From NCBI RefSeq assembly GCF_004752005.1, contig NZ_CP038493.1, forward strand, positions 2,442,302-2,506,301: a stretch of DNA of 64,000 nucleotides, in the 5' to 3' direction. The stretch is from Thalassotalea sp. HSM 43 (lineage in GTDB: Bacteria; Pseudomonadota; Gammaproteobacteria; Enterobacterales; Alteromonadaceae). This document shows, in pieces, positions 48,200 to 58,460 of this stretch (position 1 is its first letter; every line of letters begins with the position of its first letter). The notes beneath the pieces are model-generated. The model saw nothing but the letters and a program-made list of their open reading frames with translations. It did not search any database and was not told where the DNA came from. The position numbers were made by a program, and so were the translations under genes.

Positions 48200-48976
48200 A
48201 TGAGCAAGAGCAAAGACAACAATAATAGTTTGCTTGATCAGGTACCAATGAACTATTGGTCCGGATTGGCGTTTTTTATTGTTGTAACCATGTTAATGAT
48301 CTTTGGTCTGGTAAAGGTATATCAATCGATGATGCAGGATGAAGCATCACCCGTGTCATCGTTAGTGATAAAAGGTAAAACACCATACACCTTTAATGCT
48401 GAAATTGTTGCCGCATTACGTCAGGGCGAATTGGATAACTTTTTCCAACTGGATGTCAATTTGGTACAGCATGAACTAGAGCAGTTACCCTGGGTGTACT
48501 CGGCGTCTGTGCGCAAGCAATGGCCTGATACGGTAAGTGTTTATGTGATTGACCAAACACCGGTAGCGCAATGGAATGATGATTTTTTTATCAATGAACA
48601 AGGTGTCATTTTCCAAGCAGATCAAACTCGGGTAGCACCGGGTTTGCCAAAGTTATTTGGTCCAGAAGGCAGTGAAACTCTGGCTTTAGCAACATACAGA
48701 GATTTGAATTTGTTGCTTAATTATATTGAGGTTGAGATTGATGAATTGGTGCTAAGTGAGCGTCATTCGTGGGTTTTAACACTAAAAGATGGCGTCTCTT
48801 TGAATCTGGGGCGCGAAGACAGAGTCATGCGAGTGCAACGATTTATGGATGCCTACAGGCAAATTAAATCAATGGCCAAGCAAGACATGCAAGTAGATTA
48901 TATCGACCTGCGCTATGACACCGGCATGGCCGTTGGTTGGAAACCAAAACTAGAAGAAGAAAAAACAAATGCCTAA
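48200..48976 (+). CDS. ftsQ: Cell division protein FtsQ
   Basis: FtsQ is a bitopic divisome scaffold that recruits FtsL and FtsB. Short cytoplasmic tail, one membrane helix (about 20-42), a POTRA domain (VSSLVIKGKTPYTFNAEIVAALRQGELDNFFQLDVNLVQHELEQLPWVYSASVRKQWPDTVSVYVIDQTPVAQW) and a C-terminal beta domain ending in YIDLRYDTGMAVGWK. 258 aa. It overlaps ftsA by 8 bp. Confidence 0.96.
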   Translation: MSKSKDNNNSLLDQVPMNYWSGLAFFIVVTMLMIFGLVKVYQSMMQDEASPVSSLVIKGKTPYTFNAEIVAALRQGELDNFFQLDVNLVQHELEQLPWVYSASVRKQWPDTVSVYVIDQTPVAQWNDDFFINEQGVIFQADQTRVAPGLPKLFGPEGSETLALATYRDLNLLLNYIEVEIDELVLSERHSWVLTLKDGVSLNLGREDRVMRVQRFMDAYRQIKSMAKQDMQVDYIDLRYDTGMAVGWKPKLEEEKTNA

Positions 48977-50204
48977 AGCAGTAGAAAGAAATTTGGTTGT
49001 TGGTCTCGATATTGGTACGTCCAAGATCGTCGCCGTTGTTGGTGAAGTGACACCTGACAACCAATTAAGCATTGTTGGTGTAGGCCACCATGCCGCCCGT
49101 GGTATGGATAAAGGTGGCGTAAATGATCTCAATTTGGTGGTGCAATCAATTCAACGAGCCGTGAATGAAGCGGAACTCATGGCCGATTGCAGTATTGGTT
49201 CTGTATATCTTGGTATTTCCGGTAAACATGTCTCTTGTCAAAATGAAAACGGCATGGTGCCAATCAATGACCATGAAGTGACGCAGGAAGACGTCGAAAA
49301 CGTAATTCATACCGCGCGCTCTGTGCCGATGTCAGCCGAACGTAAAATGCTGCATGTGTTACCGCAAGAATACAGCGTTGATGTACAAGAAGGCATTAAA
49401 AGCCCTATCGGCATGTCAGGCGTTCGTATGGAAGCCAAAGTGCATATCATTACCTGTGCCAACGATATGGCGAAGAACATCGTTAAATGTGTTGAGCGCT
49501 GCAATTTAAGCGCTGATCAATTAATTTTTTCTGCGCTGGCATCAAGCTATTCGGTATTAACCGATGATGAAAAAGAATTAGGTGTCTGTGTCGTTGATAT
49601 GGGCGCAGGCACATTAGACATTTCAGTGGTCGCCGGTGGCGCTATTCGTCACAGTGCGGTTATCCCAGTGGGCGGTAATCAGGTAAGCAGCGACATTGCC
49701 AAAATATTTAGAACGCCATTGAGTCATGCAGAAGACATTAAGGTGCAGTATGCATGTGCATTACGCCAAATGGTCAGCATGGAAGAAAATATTGAAGTAC
49801 CAAGTGTTGGCGGTCGACCGGCGCGCAGTATGTCTCGTCATACCTTAGCCGAGGTTGTTGAGCCGCGTTATCACGAATTATTTGAGTTGATCCAAGAAGA
49901 AATTAAGTCCAGTGGACTCGAGGATCAAATCGCTGCAGGTATCGTCCTTACCGGTGGTACCGCAAAAATGGAAGGCGTGGTGGAATTTGCTGAAGAAGTA
50001 TTCCAAATGCCAGTACGTGTGGGTACGCCATTAAATATTGAAGGCTTAACCGATTACGTTAACGATCCAAGCTATGCAACCGTTGTTGGTTTGCTGCATT
50101 ACGGCTTGCAAGCGAGCAATGATAAGACTACAGAGTTGGGCGCAGGGGAAAGTGTGGTTGGCATGCTTTCGCGCTTGAAGAGTTGGTTTAATAACAACTT
50201 TTAG
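48969..50204 (+). CDS. ftsA: Cell division protein FtsA
   Basis: FtsA is an actin-like ATPase that tethers FtsZ to the membrane. The start ERNLVVGLDIGTSKIVAVVGE is the actin phosphate-1 loop; VVDMGAGTLDISVV is phosphate 2 and GIVLTGGTAKMEGVVEFAE the adenosine loop. The C-terminal amphipathic membrane-targeting helix is seen as GMLSRLKSWFNNNF. 411 aa (E. coli 420). 67 bp separate it from ftsZ. Confidence 0.98.
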   Translation: MPKAVERNLVVGLDIGTSKIVAVVGEVTPDNQLSIVGVGHHAARGMDKGGVNDLNLVVQSIQRAVNEAELMADCSIGSVYLGISGKHVSCQNENGMVPINDHEVTQEDVENVIHTARSVPMSAERKMLHVLPQEYSVDVQEGIKSPIGMSGVRMEAKVHIITCANDMAKNIVKCVERCNLSADQLIFSALASSYSVLTDDEKELGVCVVDMGAGTLDISVVAGGAIRHSAVIPVGGNQVSSDIAKIFRTPLSHAEDIKVQYACALRQMVSMEENIEVPSVGGRPARSMSRHTLAEVVEPRYHELFELIQEEIKSSGLEDQIAAGIVLTGGTAKMEGVVEFAEEVFQMPVRVGTPLNIEGLTDYVNDPSYATVVGLLHYGLQASNDKTTELGAGESVVGMLSRLKSWFNNNF

Positions 50205-50271
50205 ATAGACAAAATTTTAAAATTGAACATTTTTTTGGTGGAACAAAAAACGATAGAACGGAGAGAAAATT

Positions 50272-51420
50272 ATGTTTGAATTAATGGAAGAGCACAACGA
50301 AGAAGCGGTGATTAAAGTCATCGGCGTTGGTGGAGGCGGTGGTAACGCCGTTGAACACATGGTGGTGCAAACCATCGAAGGCGTGGAATTTATCACCGCG
50401 AATACCGATTCACAGGCACTGCGCAATTCTTCTGCGACCGTGACTTTGCAACTCGGTGCTGACGTAACTAAGGGCTTGGGCGCAGGCGCAAACCCTGAAA
50501 TTGGTCGTCGCAGTGCAGAAGAAGATCGCGAAACCATTCGCCAGACCTTACAAGGTGCTGACATGATCTTTATCGCTGCCGGTATGGGCGGTGGTACAGG
50601 TACTGGTGCTGCCCCTGTGGTTGCTGAAATTGCTAAGGAAATGGGTATCTTGACCGTTGCGGTTGTGACCAAGCCATTCCCGTTTGAAGGCAAAAAGCGT
50701 ATGAACTATGCCGACCAAGGTATTGAGTTTTTATCGAAGAATGTTGATTCACTGATCACCATTCCGAATGAAAAACTATTAAAAGTATTAGGTCCAGGCA
50801 CATCACTATTAGACGCCTTTAAAGCGGCTAATAATGTATTGCTAGGTGCTGTTCAAGGTATTGCCGAGCTAATTACTCGCCCTGGTTTGATTAACGTTGA
50901 CTTTGCTGACGTACGTACTGTTATGTCAGAAATGGGGACAGCGATGATGGGCTCAGGTTGTGCAAGTGGTGAAGATCGTGCTGAAGAAGCAGCAGAAGCG
51001 GCTATTTCAAGCCCGCTACTGGAAGATGTCGATTTAGCTGGTGCTCGCGGTATTTTGGTAAACATTACCGCAGGTTTAGATATTTCAATTGATGAATTTG
51101 AAACCGTTGGTAACGCTGTTCGTGCCTTTGCATCTGAAAATGCCACCGTTGTTGTCGGTGCTGTTATCGACCCTGAAATGACCGACGAGTTACGCGTTAC
51201 GGTTGTTGCTACAGGTATCGGCCAACAGCAAAAACCGGAAATTTCGATTGTGCCGCCAGTGCAAAAGCCTGAGCCAATGGTTGTAAACGCGCCGTATACG
51301 CCAGAGCCAGAAGTTGCCCAGTCGCAATTTGTTGAAGAACGCCCGCAGGCTGCTCCTGCATCGGCACCAGATGCAGATTATCTTGATATTCCTGCATTTT
51401 TGCGTAAGCAAGCGGACTAA
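50272..51420 (+). CDS. ftsZ: Cell division protein FtsZ
   Basis: FtsZ is the tubulin-like GTPase that forms the Z-ring. GTP-binding features: [14 protein letters not shown] near the start, the tubulin signature [11 protein letters not shown] (104-114) and the [16 protein letters not shown]7-loop region. A flexible linker (about 320-368) leads to the C-terminal peptide [14 protein letters not shown] that binds FtsA and ZipA. 382 aa (E. coli 383). The ATG follows GGAGAGAA. Confidence 0.99.
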   Translation: MFELMEEHNEEAVIKVIGVGGGGGNAVEHMVVQTIEGVEFITANTDSQALRNSSATVTLQLGADVTKGLGAGANPEIGRRSAEEDRETIRQTLQGADMIFIAAGMGGGTGTGAAPVVAEIAKEMGILTVAVVTKPFPFEGKKRMNYADQGIEFLSKNVDSLITIPNEKLLKVLGPGTSLLDAFKAANNVLLGAVQGIAELITRPGLINVDFADVRTVMSEMGTAMMGSGCASGEDRAEEAAEAAISSPLLEDVDLAGARGILVNITAGLDISIDEFETVGNAVRAFASENATVVVGAVIDPEMTDELRVTVVATGIGQQQKPEISIVPPVQKPEPMVVNAPYTPEPEVAQSQFVEERPQAAPASAPDADYLDIPAFLRKQAD

Positions 51421-51603
51421 TATCCGGTCTGATTAATATCAGGCTGGCGTCCAATTTGGAATGTGATGTTCCAGATTGTGGCTAATTGTAACCAGAGTAT
51501 TGGTCTCTGGCGGATTGGTTTACGTATTGATGCAAGCGGATTACAGCTGTTAATGCAGTTGTAACAAGTTGTAAAGCAAGTATCAGGCCAATAGGTTAGA
51601 CTT

Positions 51604-51632
51604 TTGACTCTAAAGGATAATTTTGCTATTAT
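51604..51632 (+). promoter_or_regulatory. Promoter for lpxC
   Basis: TTGACT (51604-51609), a 17-bp spacer and TATTAT (51627-51632) within the 276-bp ftsZ-lpxC gap. It predicts a leader of about 58 nt. No strong ftsZ terminator is visible, so lpxC may also receive dcw read-through. Confidence 0.75.
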
Positions 51633-51696
51633 TCGGCCTCGCTTTTTTAAAGAATTTGTTAAAAGCGTGGTGGTCTAAAAGATTATAAGGCGAAAT

Positions 51697-52608
51697 ATGA
51701 TCAAGCAACGTACATTAAAACAAGCAATAGACGCCGTTGGCGTTGGCTTACATAAAGGTGAAAAAGTGCAGTTAACTCTCCGTCCTGCACCGGCCAATAC
51801 TGGAATTATTTTCCGTCGTGTTGACCTAAGTCCTGCTGTCGATATCCCAGCAACCCCGAAAGCGGTTGGTGAGACGACGTTGTGTACGTGTCTGGTAAAC
51901 GAGCAAGGTGTTCAAGTGTCCACCGTAGAACACCTATTAGCTGCTGTTGCTGGTTTAGGCATTGATAATATGATTGTTGAAGTCGATTCGCCTGAGATTC
52001 CGATCATGGATGGTAGCTCATTACCTTTCGTCTACCTGATCCAATCCGTTGGTGTTGAAGAGCAAAATGCAGCGAAGAGATTCTTACGCATTACCAAGCC
52101 TGTTCGTGTTGAAGAAGGCGATAAGTGGGCAGAGTTACGCCCACACGAAGGGTTCAAAGTAAACTTTTCTATCGACTTTGATCATCCTGTGATTGCCAAC
52201 ACAACACAACAAATGAGCTTGGACTTGTCGAGCAATTCGTTCGTAAAAGAAATCAGTCGTGCACGTACCTTTGGTTTTATGCGTGACATTGAGTTTTTAC
52301 GCTCTCACAATCTAGCCCTTGGCGGTAGCTTAGAAAACGCCATCGTACTTGATGAGTACAAAATGCTTAACTCTGATGAGTTACGTTACGACGACGAATT
52401 CGTTAAGCACAAAATCTTAGACGCTATCGGTGATCTATATATGGGCAGTGTTAGCATCTTAGGCGAGCTAAATGCTTATAAGTCAGGTCATGGCTTAAAC
52501 AATATGTTATTGCGCGAAGTATTTAAACGCGAAGACAGTTGGGAGTGGGTGACTTATGAAGACGAACGTCCATCACCTATTGCCTACCAAGATGCGATAT
52601 ATGCATAA
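51697..52608 (+). CDS. lpxC: UDP-3-O-acyl-N-acetylglucosamine deacetylase LpxC
   Basis: LpxC is the zinc deacetylase that commits the cell to lipid A synthesis. The zinc ligands of E. coli LpxC are found at identical positions: His79 ([10 protein letters not shown]), His238 and Asp242 ([10 protein letters not shown]), with the catalytic His265 (SGHGLNN). 303 aa against 305 in E. coli. Presence of lipid A synthesis here agrees with a Gram-negative organism. A bidirectional terminator follows. Confidence 0.99.
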   Translation: MIKQRTLKQAIDAVGVGLHKGEKVQLTLRPAPANTGIIFRRVDLSPAVDIPATPKAVGETTLCTCLVNEQGVQVSTVEHLLAAVAGLGIDNMIVEVDSPEIPIMDGSSLPFVYLIQSVGVEEQNAAKRFLRITKPVRVEEGDKWAELRPHEGFKVNFSIDFDHPVIANTTQQMSLDLSSNSFVKEISRARTFGFMRDIEFLRSHNLALGGSLENAIVLDEYKMLNSDELRYDDEFVKHKILDAIGDLYMGSVSILGELNAYKSGHGLNNMLLREVFKREDSWEWVTYEDERPSPIAYQDAIYA

Positions 52609-52635
52609 CCTACGATAAAGTCGGTCAGATTAAAC

Positions 52636-52664
52636 AAAAAACGGAGCTTAATGCTCCGTTTTTT
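52636..52664. terminator. Bidirectional terminator between lpxC and the DciA-like gene
   Basis: AAAAAACGGAGC (52636-52647), loop TTAAT, GCTCCGTTTTTT (52653-52664). Placed between convergent genes, with U-tracts in both directions. Confidence 0.93.
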
Positions 52665-53136
52665 ATTGGTTATTTTTTTGTTTCACATGAGAGGCGAGTT
52701 TTAATAGTTTTTGTTTTAATCCGTCTGGCGCATTCTCGGCTACTTTTCGTAATTCTTCAGCGCTTTCTGCAGACATAGACTTTTTCTCTTTTGCCGGCTC
52801 TTGCTCTTTAATTTGCTTTCTCACAGCAAAAGGATTTACTTTAATTTCAATGCGATTAAATATGCCCTGAGTTTGCAAACTGAGCTGGCTTGCTATATTG
52901 TTACGTTCAAATTGTAGCCGTTGGCCCCATACCGAAGATTTAGCTTCTAAGATAACTAAGTTTTCGCGACAATTGGCAATTTGCCAGGCATCTTCAGGAA
53001 GATCTGGGCAAGTTTGTCTAACAATGTCGGCCAATATTTGCAGTGATTGTGCTTTTACCGAAATATTAGCCATATTACTGCTAGCAGTTTGCAACAAGGT
53101 TTGTAAATCTTGTGGAGCTTTAACGATTCGTTTCAT
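52663..53136 (-). CDS. dciA: DUF721 / DciA-like protein
   Basis: A 157-aa DUF721 protein. DciA of this family is the common bacterial loader of the replicative helicase DnaB, in species lacking phage-derived DnaC. The N-terminal two thirds form the conserved domain (LADIVRQTCPDLPEDAWQIANCRENLVILEAKSSVWGQRLQFERNNIASQL), with the Trp of the WGQRL segment. The C-terminal tail is lysine/glutamate rich and probably disordered. It is divergent from the M23 peptidase gene. The DciA label follows from the family and is reasonable but untested here. Confidence 0.82.
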   Translation of the reverse strand: MKRIVKAPQDLQTLLQTASSNMANISVKAQSLQILADIVRQTCPDLPEDAWQIANCRENLVILEAKSSVWGQRLQFERNNIASQLSLQTQGIFNRIEIKVNPFAVRKQIKEQEPAKEKKSMSAESAEELRKVAENAPDGLKQKLLKLASHVKQKNNQ

Positions 53137-53200
53137 CTTTTATGGTGCCATGGCGGTTTTATGTTAAAGTGGCAAACGTTGTCTAAAATAATTTGAGTTT

Positions 53201-54103
53201 ATGAGTTTAACACTAATATACCGCGGACAAAATGTTCGTTTCTCAATGAAACTAAGTAAGCCTCGTTGGTTAGCCATCGTTGGCGGCTTTGCTGTGGTAT
53301 CTGGATTGGTTATGCATTCGGTCTTATCTCCTGAAGAAATGCCTGCGCACCTGCAAACCAACCAAGATTTGGTTAAACCGAAACAGCAAAATGACAGTTA
53401 CCGCAATGAACAAGTTGTTGCCCTAACTGCAAAAATTGCTGAGTTGCAATCTCATGTTGCAAGATTGAATGCCCTTGGTGAACGATTAGCTGAAGAAGTT
53501 GATATTCCCAAAGACGAGTTTAAAATGGCGACCATGCCATCAAGTGGTGGACCGCTGCAAACGCAGGCGGTGCAAAGCCATTTGTCTTATAGTGACCTCG
53601 ATCAACATATTTCCGATTTAAGCCTGAGCCTTGATCACAAAGAAAATCAATTAAAATTACTTGAATCTTTGGCTTTGGGTCACCATATCGAAAATACGAG
53701 TTATTTATCGGGACGACCTATAGGTAAAGGTTGGTTGTCATCGTATTACGGAGTTCGTAAAGATCCTTTCACTGGTAAACCGGCGATGCATAAAGGCGTC
53801 GACTTTGCTGGAAAGGAAAATGCCGAAGTATTCGCTACTGGTAGTGGCGTTGTGAGTTTCTCAGGTGAGAAGTATGGTTATGGTAATATGGTTGAAATAG
53901 ACCATGGTAATGGCTACAAAACCCGTTACGCCCATAACAAACTTAACCTGGTTACGCTCGGTGATGTGGTAAGTAAAGGTCAGCCTGTTGCGAGAATGGG
54001 TTCAACTGGCCGTTCAACTGGTCCACATGTGCATTACGAAATTCTTAGAAACGACAAACAAATCAATCCTGCAAAATACGTTTATCGCAAGCCAAAAACT
54101 TAA
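53201..54103 (+). CDS. M23-family peptidoglycan metallopeptidase (LytM domain), upstream of secA
   Basis: A membrane-anchored murein hydrolase-like protein: a transmembrane helix at about 22-40, a coiled-coil segment (70-100 and 125-160), then an M23 domain (about 170-295). The zinc ligands are complete: His197 and Asp201 in MHKGVDF, His278 in GPHVHYE, plus His245 and His276 as active-site histidines. It is therefore probably an active endopeptidase rather than an EnvC/NlpD-type degenerate activator. It sits just before secA, where E. coli has secM. An 85-bp gap to secA without a terminator suggests co-transcription. Specific substrate unknown. Confidence 0.88.
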   Translation: MSLTLIYRGQNVRFSMKLSKPRWLAIVGGFAVVSGLVMHSVLSPEEMPAHLQTNQDLVKPKQQNDSYRNEQVVALTAKIAELQSHVARLNALGERLAEEVDIPKDEFKMATMPSSGGPLQTQAVQSHLSYSDLDQHISDLSLSLDHKENQLKLLESLALGHHIENTSYLSGRPIGKGWLSSYYGVRKDPFTGKPAMHKGVDFAGKENAEVFATGSGVVSFSGEKYGYGNMVEIDHGNGYKTRYAHNKLNLVTLGDVVSKGQPVARMGSTGRSTGPHVHYEILRNDKQINPAKYVYRKPKT

Positions 54104-54188
54104 GATAAATCCACTCGATAACAATACTTAACGCACGCTAAAATCCTAGTAGTCGCCAAAATATATTTGAATAATTGGTTTAATAAAC

Positions 54189-56873
54189 ATGTTTGTAAAA
54201 TTAATGACGAAGCTGTTCGGTAGCCGTAACGATCGCCTACTGAAGCAATTAAATAAAGAAGTTACTAAAATTAATGCCCTTGAAGATACCATCAAAGCGC
54301 TAAGCGATGAGGAATTGAAAGGCAAAACAGCTGAGTTTAAAGAGCGTATTGAAGGCGGTGCTAGCCTGAGCGATATCTTAGTTGAAGCATTTGCGGTTGT
54401 ACGCGAAGCCAGTATTCGAGTATTTGGGATGCGTCATTTCGATGTGCAAATGGTCGGTGGCATGGTGTTGCATCAAGGTAAAATTTCCGAGATGCGTACC
54501 GGTGAAGGTAAAACACTAACCGCGACGCTGCCATCCTATTTGAATGCGTTAACCGGTAAAGGTGTGCATGTTATTACCGTTAACGATTATTTGGCCAAGC
54601 GTGATGCAGATTGGGCACGTCCATTATTTGAATATTTAGGTTTGACGGTTGGTTGTAATATCCCAGGTATGCAACCTGAAGATAAGAAAGCAGCCTATGA
54701 AGCGGATATCACCTACGGTACCAATAACGAGTTCGGTTTTGACTACCTACGTGACAATATGGCATTTTCGCCGCAACAACGTGTACAACGTCCGTTAAAC
54801 TTCGCTGTAATCGATGAGGTTGACTCTATTCTTATCGATGAAGCTCGTACACCATTAATTATCTCTGGTGCAGCTGAAGACAGTTCAGAGCTGTACAAGA
54901 TGATCGACCAAATCGTTCCTCTACTTGAGTTGCAAGACCGAGAAGATGAAGAGGGCGTTGAAAGCACCGGTGACTATACCGTTGATGAAAAATCAAAACA
55001 GGTATATTTGACAGAACGTGGTCAAGTGCGTGTTGAAGAGATTCTAACTGAACGTGGCATGTTAGCCGAAGGCGACTCGCTTTATGGTGCAAGCAGCATT
55101 TCCTTGTTGCATCATGTTATGGCGGCACTACGTTCACACAAGCTATTCGTTAAGGACGTTGATTACATCGTTAAAGACGGCGAAATTGTTATCGTTGATG
55201 AACATACCGGTCGTACTATGGAAGGCCGTCGTTGGTCAGAAGGTTTACATCAGGCTGTCGAAGCCAAAGAAGGTGTAGACATTCAAAACGAAAACCAGAC
55301 ATTAGCGTCTATTACCTTTCAAAACTATTTCCGCTTATACCAAAAACTATCCGGTATGACCGGTACCGCTGATACTGAAGCATTTGAATTTAATCATATT
55401 TATGGTCTAGAGACGGTAGTTGTTCCAACCAACCGCCCAATGATCCGTCAAGATTTACCTGATTTAGTGTACCTGACGCAGCAAGAAAAATTTGAAGCGA
55501 TCCTTGAAGATATCCAAGATTGCGTTAAACGTGGTCAACCGGTATTGGTTGGTACCATCAGTATCGAAACATCTGAGTTCTTGTCACAGTTCTTGCGTAA
55601 AGAAAAGATCAAACACAAAGTATTGAACGCTAAATTCCATGCCGAAGAAGCGGAAATCGTCGCCAACGCTGGTAAACTTAGCGCGGTGACCATCGCCACT
55701 AACATGGCTGGTCGTGGTACCGATATCGTATTAGGTGGTAATCTAGCGGCAGAATTAGCTAAGCTTGATAACCCAAGCCAAGAACAAATTGATGCAGCGA
55801 CGAGCAAATGGCAAGAAGAGCATGAACAAGTGCTTGAGGCTGGCGGTTTACATATCGTTGCCACCGAACGCCATGAATCTCGTCGTATCGATAACCAGTT
55901 ACGTGGCCGAAGTGGTCGTCAAGGTGATGCTGGTTCAACACGTTTTTATCTTTCAATGGAAGATGGTTTGATGCGTATTTTCGCCTCAGAACGTATTGCC
56001 AACATGATGCGTAAGTTGGGTATGGAACACGGTGAAGCCATTGAGCACCCGTGGGTAACCAAGTCTATCGAGAATGCACAACGTAAAGTTGAAGGTCGTA
56101 ACTTTGACATCCGTAAGCAATTGCTTGAATACGATGATGTAGCGAACGACCAACGTAAAGTAATTTACGATCAACGTAATGAATTGCTTGATGACGGTGA
56201 TATCGAAGAAACCATTGCAGCGATTCGCCTAGATGTTGTTAGCGGTATTATTGCTGGCCATATCCCACCACAGTCTTTAGAAGAAATGTGGGACATTCAA
56301 GGTTTAGAAGAACAATTGAAAGGTGATTTAGCGCTTGATTTACCAATTGCTAAGTGGCTAGAAGAAGACGATAAGTTGCACGAAGAATCACTTCGCGACA
56401 AAGTTATCGAAGAAGTCGATAACGCTTATAAAGCCAAAGAAGAGCAAATCGGTACTGAAGTACTGCGCCACTTTGAAAAAGCGGTTATGTTGCAAACACT
56501 TGATAACCTTTGGAAAGAGCACTTAGCGGCGATGGACCATTTGCGTCAAGGTATTCACTTACGTGGTTATGCACAGAAAAACCCTAAGCAAGAATACAAG
56601 AAAGAATCATTTGCCTTGTTCTCAGGTATGCTAGATAACCTGAAATACGATGTTGTTAGCCTGCTTTCTAAGGTTCGCATTCAGCAAGAAAGCGAAGTAG
56701 AAAAAATGGAGCAGCAACAGCAGCAAAAAGCCGAAGAAGCGCAGAAGCAATTCACCCATGAAAGCAGTGGCACGGCAACAGAAGATAATAAACTGCCGCG
56801 CGTAGGCCGCAACGAGCCTTGCCCGTGTGGTTCAGGTAAGAAATACAAACAGTGTCATGGCAAATTAGGCTAA
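54189..56873 (+). CDS. secA: Preprotein translocase ATPase SecA
   Basis: SecA drives secretory proteins through SecYEG. The 894-aa product has Walker A MRTGEGKT (102-109), the DEAD-like [21 protein letters not shown], the helicase motif [18 protein letters not shown], and [20 protein letters not shown]. The C-terminal zinc and SecB-binding tail [17 protein letters not shown] is complete. Slightly shorter than E. coli (901). It is followed by its own terminator and then mutT. Confidence 0.99.
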   Translation: MFVKLMTKLFGSRNDRLLKQLNKEVTKINALEDTIKALSDEELKGKTAEFKERIEGGASLSDILVEAFAVVREASIRVFGMRHFDVQMVGGMVLHQGKISEMRTGEGKTLTATLPSYLNALTGKGVHVITVNDYLAKRDADWARPLFEYLGLTVGCNIPGMQPEDKKAAYEADITYGTNNEFGFDYLRDNMAFSPQQRVQRPLNFAVIDEVDSILIDEARTPLIISGAAEDSSELYKMIDQIVPLLELQDREDEEGVESTGDYTVDEKSKQVYLTERGQVRVEEILTERGMLAEGDSLYGASSISLLHHVMAALRSHKLFVKDVDYIVKDGEIVIVDEHTGRTMEGRRWSEGLHQAVEAKEGVDIQNENQTLASITFQNYFRLYQKLSGMTGTADTEAFEFNHIYGLETVVVPTNRPMIRQDLPDLVYLTQQEKFEAILEDIQDCVKRGQPVLVGTISIETSEFLSQFLRKEKIKHKVLNAKFHAEEAEIVANAGKLSAVTIATNMAGRGTDIVLGGNLAAELAKLDNPSQEQIDAATSKWQEEHEQVLEAGGLHIVATERHESRRIDNQLRGRSGRQGDAGSTRFYLSMEDGLMRIFASERIANMMRKLGMEHGEAIEHPWVTKSIENAQRKVEGRNFDIRKQLLEYDDVANDQRKVIYDQRNELLDDGDIEETIAAIRLDVVSGIIAGHIPPQSLEEMWDIQGLEEQLKGDLALDLPIAKWLEEDDKLHEESLRDKVIEEVDNAYKAKEEQIGTEVLRHFEKAVMLQTLDNLWKEHLAAMDHLRQGIHLRGYAQKNPKQEYKKESFALFSGMLDNLKYDVVSLLSKVRIQQESEVEKMEQQQQQKAEEAQKQFTHESSGTATEDNKLPRVGRNEPCPCGSGKKYKQCHGKLG

Positions 56874-56891
56874 TAGGTACTGAAATGAAGG

Positions 56892-56916
56892 AAGGACGGT
56901 TATTACCGTCCTTTTT
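56892..56916 (+). terminator. Intrinsic terminator of secA
   Basis: AAGGACGGT (56892-56900), TATT, ACCGTCCTT (56905-56913), then more T residues to 56916, 40 bp ahead of mutT. Confidence 0.9.
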
Positions 56917-56955
56917 GTTATACGAGCTAAAACAATTAATCACTAAACAGAAGTA

Positions 56956-57357
56956 ATGACGATGACTAAACGAGTACACGTTGCCGTTGGCGTAATTTAT
57001 CGACAAGGTCAGTTCTTTTTAACGAAGCGGCTTGCCAACGCTCATCAGGGCGGTAAATGGGAGTTTCCTGGTGGTAAAGTCGAAGACAATGAAACCGTGC
57101 ATCAGGCTTTGCATAGAGAGTTACAGGAAGAAATCGCTATCGATACGCTAGCGATGCAACCCTTGATTGAAATTAGCCACGATTACGTTGATAAGCAGGT
57201 GTTGTTAGAGGTGTTTTTGGTGGATCAGTTTGCCGGTGAACCTACCGCACAAGAAGGCCAACAACAAGGTTGGTTTAGTGCAGACCAGCTCAGTGAAATT
57301 GATTTTCCAAAGGCCAATGATGCCATTGTCGCCAAAATTATCGACAAAGGTTTGTAG
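56956..57357 (+). CDS. mutT: 8-oxo-dGTP diphosphatase MutT (Nudix)
   Basis: MutT removes oxidised 8-oxo-dGTP from the nucleotide pool and prevents AT-to-CG transversions. The Nudix box reads GGKVEDNETVHQALHRELQEEIAI: the metal-binding REL.EE core is intact, but the Gly of the consensus EExGU is Ala. Residues LAQAHQGGKWEFPGGK-like (LANAHQGGKWEFPGGK) for the guanine-binding region are present. 133 aa against 129 in E. coli. The standard place after secA supports the name. Confidence 0.93.
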   Translation: MTMTKRVHVAVGVIYRQGQFFLTKRLANAHQGGKWEFPGGKVEDNETVHQALHRELQEEIAIDTLAMQPLIEISHDYVDKQVLLEVFLVDQFAGEPTAQEGQQQGWFSADQLSEIDFPKANDAIVAKIIDKGL

Positions 57358-57399
57358 CGATTAGCAAATAAAGCCAGCGTGCGCTAAGCAATAATAAGC

Positions 57400-57439
57400 A
57401 ATAAAAAAGCTTAATGATGATTCATTAAGCTTTTTTATT
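57400..57439. terminator. Bidirectional terminator between mutT and DUF3465 gene
   Basis: AATAAAAAAGCTTAATGA (57400-57417), loop TGAT, TCATTAAGCTTTTTTATT (57422-57439). A perfect 18-bp stem between convergent genes. Confidence 0.93.
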
Positions 57440-57463
57440 GAATGAAATTTAGTAGCTTAGGGC

Positions 57464-57979
57464 TTACCAGTATTTCAAGCCTGAATGACGCAAATAACCG
57501 TGCTCATGCTTATTGCGTGGATCTTTATGAGTCCAATGCACCACACCACCTTTGTCGTTCCACTCATATTCACCATAAAATTCAATCTCATCACCTTGGC
57601 GCAAGGTATTGATTCGTTTCGCTAAATCAATATTGTGAGCGATCAATAAGGTGTGTTTATTCTGCAAGCGGACAATAAAACGTTGGTGTCTACTGCCGTC
57701 GTTATCATCTGCCAGTACTTTGGTGACCTCACCAAAGCCTCTAACTTGGATATCAGACAAGCCATTGTCAAAGGCGTAACTAATTTTTTCTAAATCAGAA
57801 AAGTCATCAAGGTTTATGGACTCTTGATAATTACTGCTACTAAAAGCTCGCTCTAATGTTTCAATGTCATTGGTCGGCTTTACGTCTGCAGCGACAGGTT
57901 CAGCATTGGTTTTTGATTGTACTTCCAAAAAAGTAATGCCAGCGACAAATAAGACGAAGGCGATAAGGATATGCTTCAT
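57464..57979 (-). CDS. DUF3465 secreted protein
   Basis: 171 aa from the ATG at 57979 (an upstream non-ATG extension adds an unlikely leader). An N-terminal signal or anchor (MKHILIAFVLFVAGITFLEVQSKTNA) is followed by a variable linker. The DUF3465 domain reads VRGFGEVTKVLADDNDGSRHQRFIVRL, TLLIAHNIDLAKRINTLRQGDEIEFYGEYEWNDKGGVVHWTHKDP, ending in HSGLKYW. The domain resembles an OB/SNase-like barrel, but the function is unknown. It belongs to the block that interrupts the usual mutT-yacG neighbourhood. Confidence 0.8.
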   Translation of the reverse strand: MKHILIAFVLFVAGITFLEVQSKTNAEPVAADVKPTNDIETLERAFSSSNYQESINLDDFSDLEKISYAFDNGLSDIQVRGFGEVTKVLADDNDGSRHQRFIVRLQNKHTLLIAHNIDLAKRINTLRQGDEIEFYGEYEWNDKGGVVHWTHKDPRNKHEHGYLRHSGLKYW

Positions 57980-58460
57980 AATAAAAGTAGGTATGTTGTA
58001 CTCTAGTTCTAATTCTTTTTTTAGTATGCCAAATAGCGAAACGCAAATGCAAGGGAATAGGCGATTAATCTTGTTTTTTAATGCCACTTTATTGCTATTT
58101 GTATGGGCAATAATATAAATGGATGAAATTATTTAAATCGTTAAATGATTTCTTCTCGTTTGTCGAATTTCAGCAAAAAGTTTATCGTTACTTTGCTTTG
58201 TTGATTTGGTCTCCCCAAGATCATAAATACAACTCTCCCCATGAGTTTACAAAGTATCATTTGGTTATTTTTAGGGCACCTTTTAGGTGCCCATTTTTCT
58301 TTCTGTCATTTAAATGCACAAGTTTAGTGCGCTATGTTGCTCTCAAATTCATCACATTGTTTCATATTTTAATTAAACCTATATTAAACAGTGGTTTACA
58401 TGGTTGGTGCGGGAATTGCATCATCAATGTTTTTGATTCCCTTAGGATCTTTCATAACTC
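57980..58460. other. Divergent intergenic region DUF3465 gene / LysR gene
   Basis: About 480 bp, AT-rich. It must contain the promoter for the DUF3465 gene and one for the LysR gene. Its one clear structure is a terminator-like hairpin at 58274-58298. A possible promoter TTGATT (58201), 17 bp, TAAATA (58224) could give a short RNA ending at the hairpin. I see no convincing coding region. Confidence 0.5.
58274..58298 (+). terminator. Orphan intrinsic terminator upstream of LysR gene
   Basis: GGGCACCT (58274-58281), TTT, AGGTGCCC (58285-58292), then ATTTTT. A strong 8-bp stem with no annotated gene upstream on the plus strand; the LysR start is 163 bp downstream. Either a small RNA ends here or a leader is attenuated. 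Confidence 0.8.

Noticed and set aside
51420-51500. Possible terminator after ftsZ (CCGGTCTGAT with ATCAGGCTGG)
   Set aside because: The stem needs two G-T pairs and no T-tract follows, so it is too weak to call.
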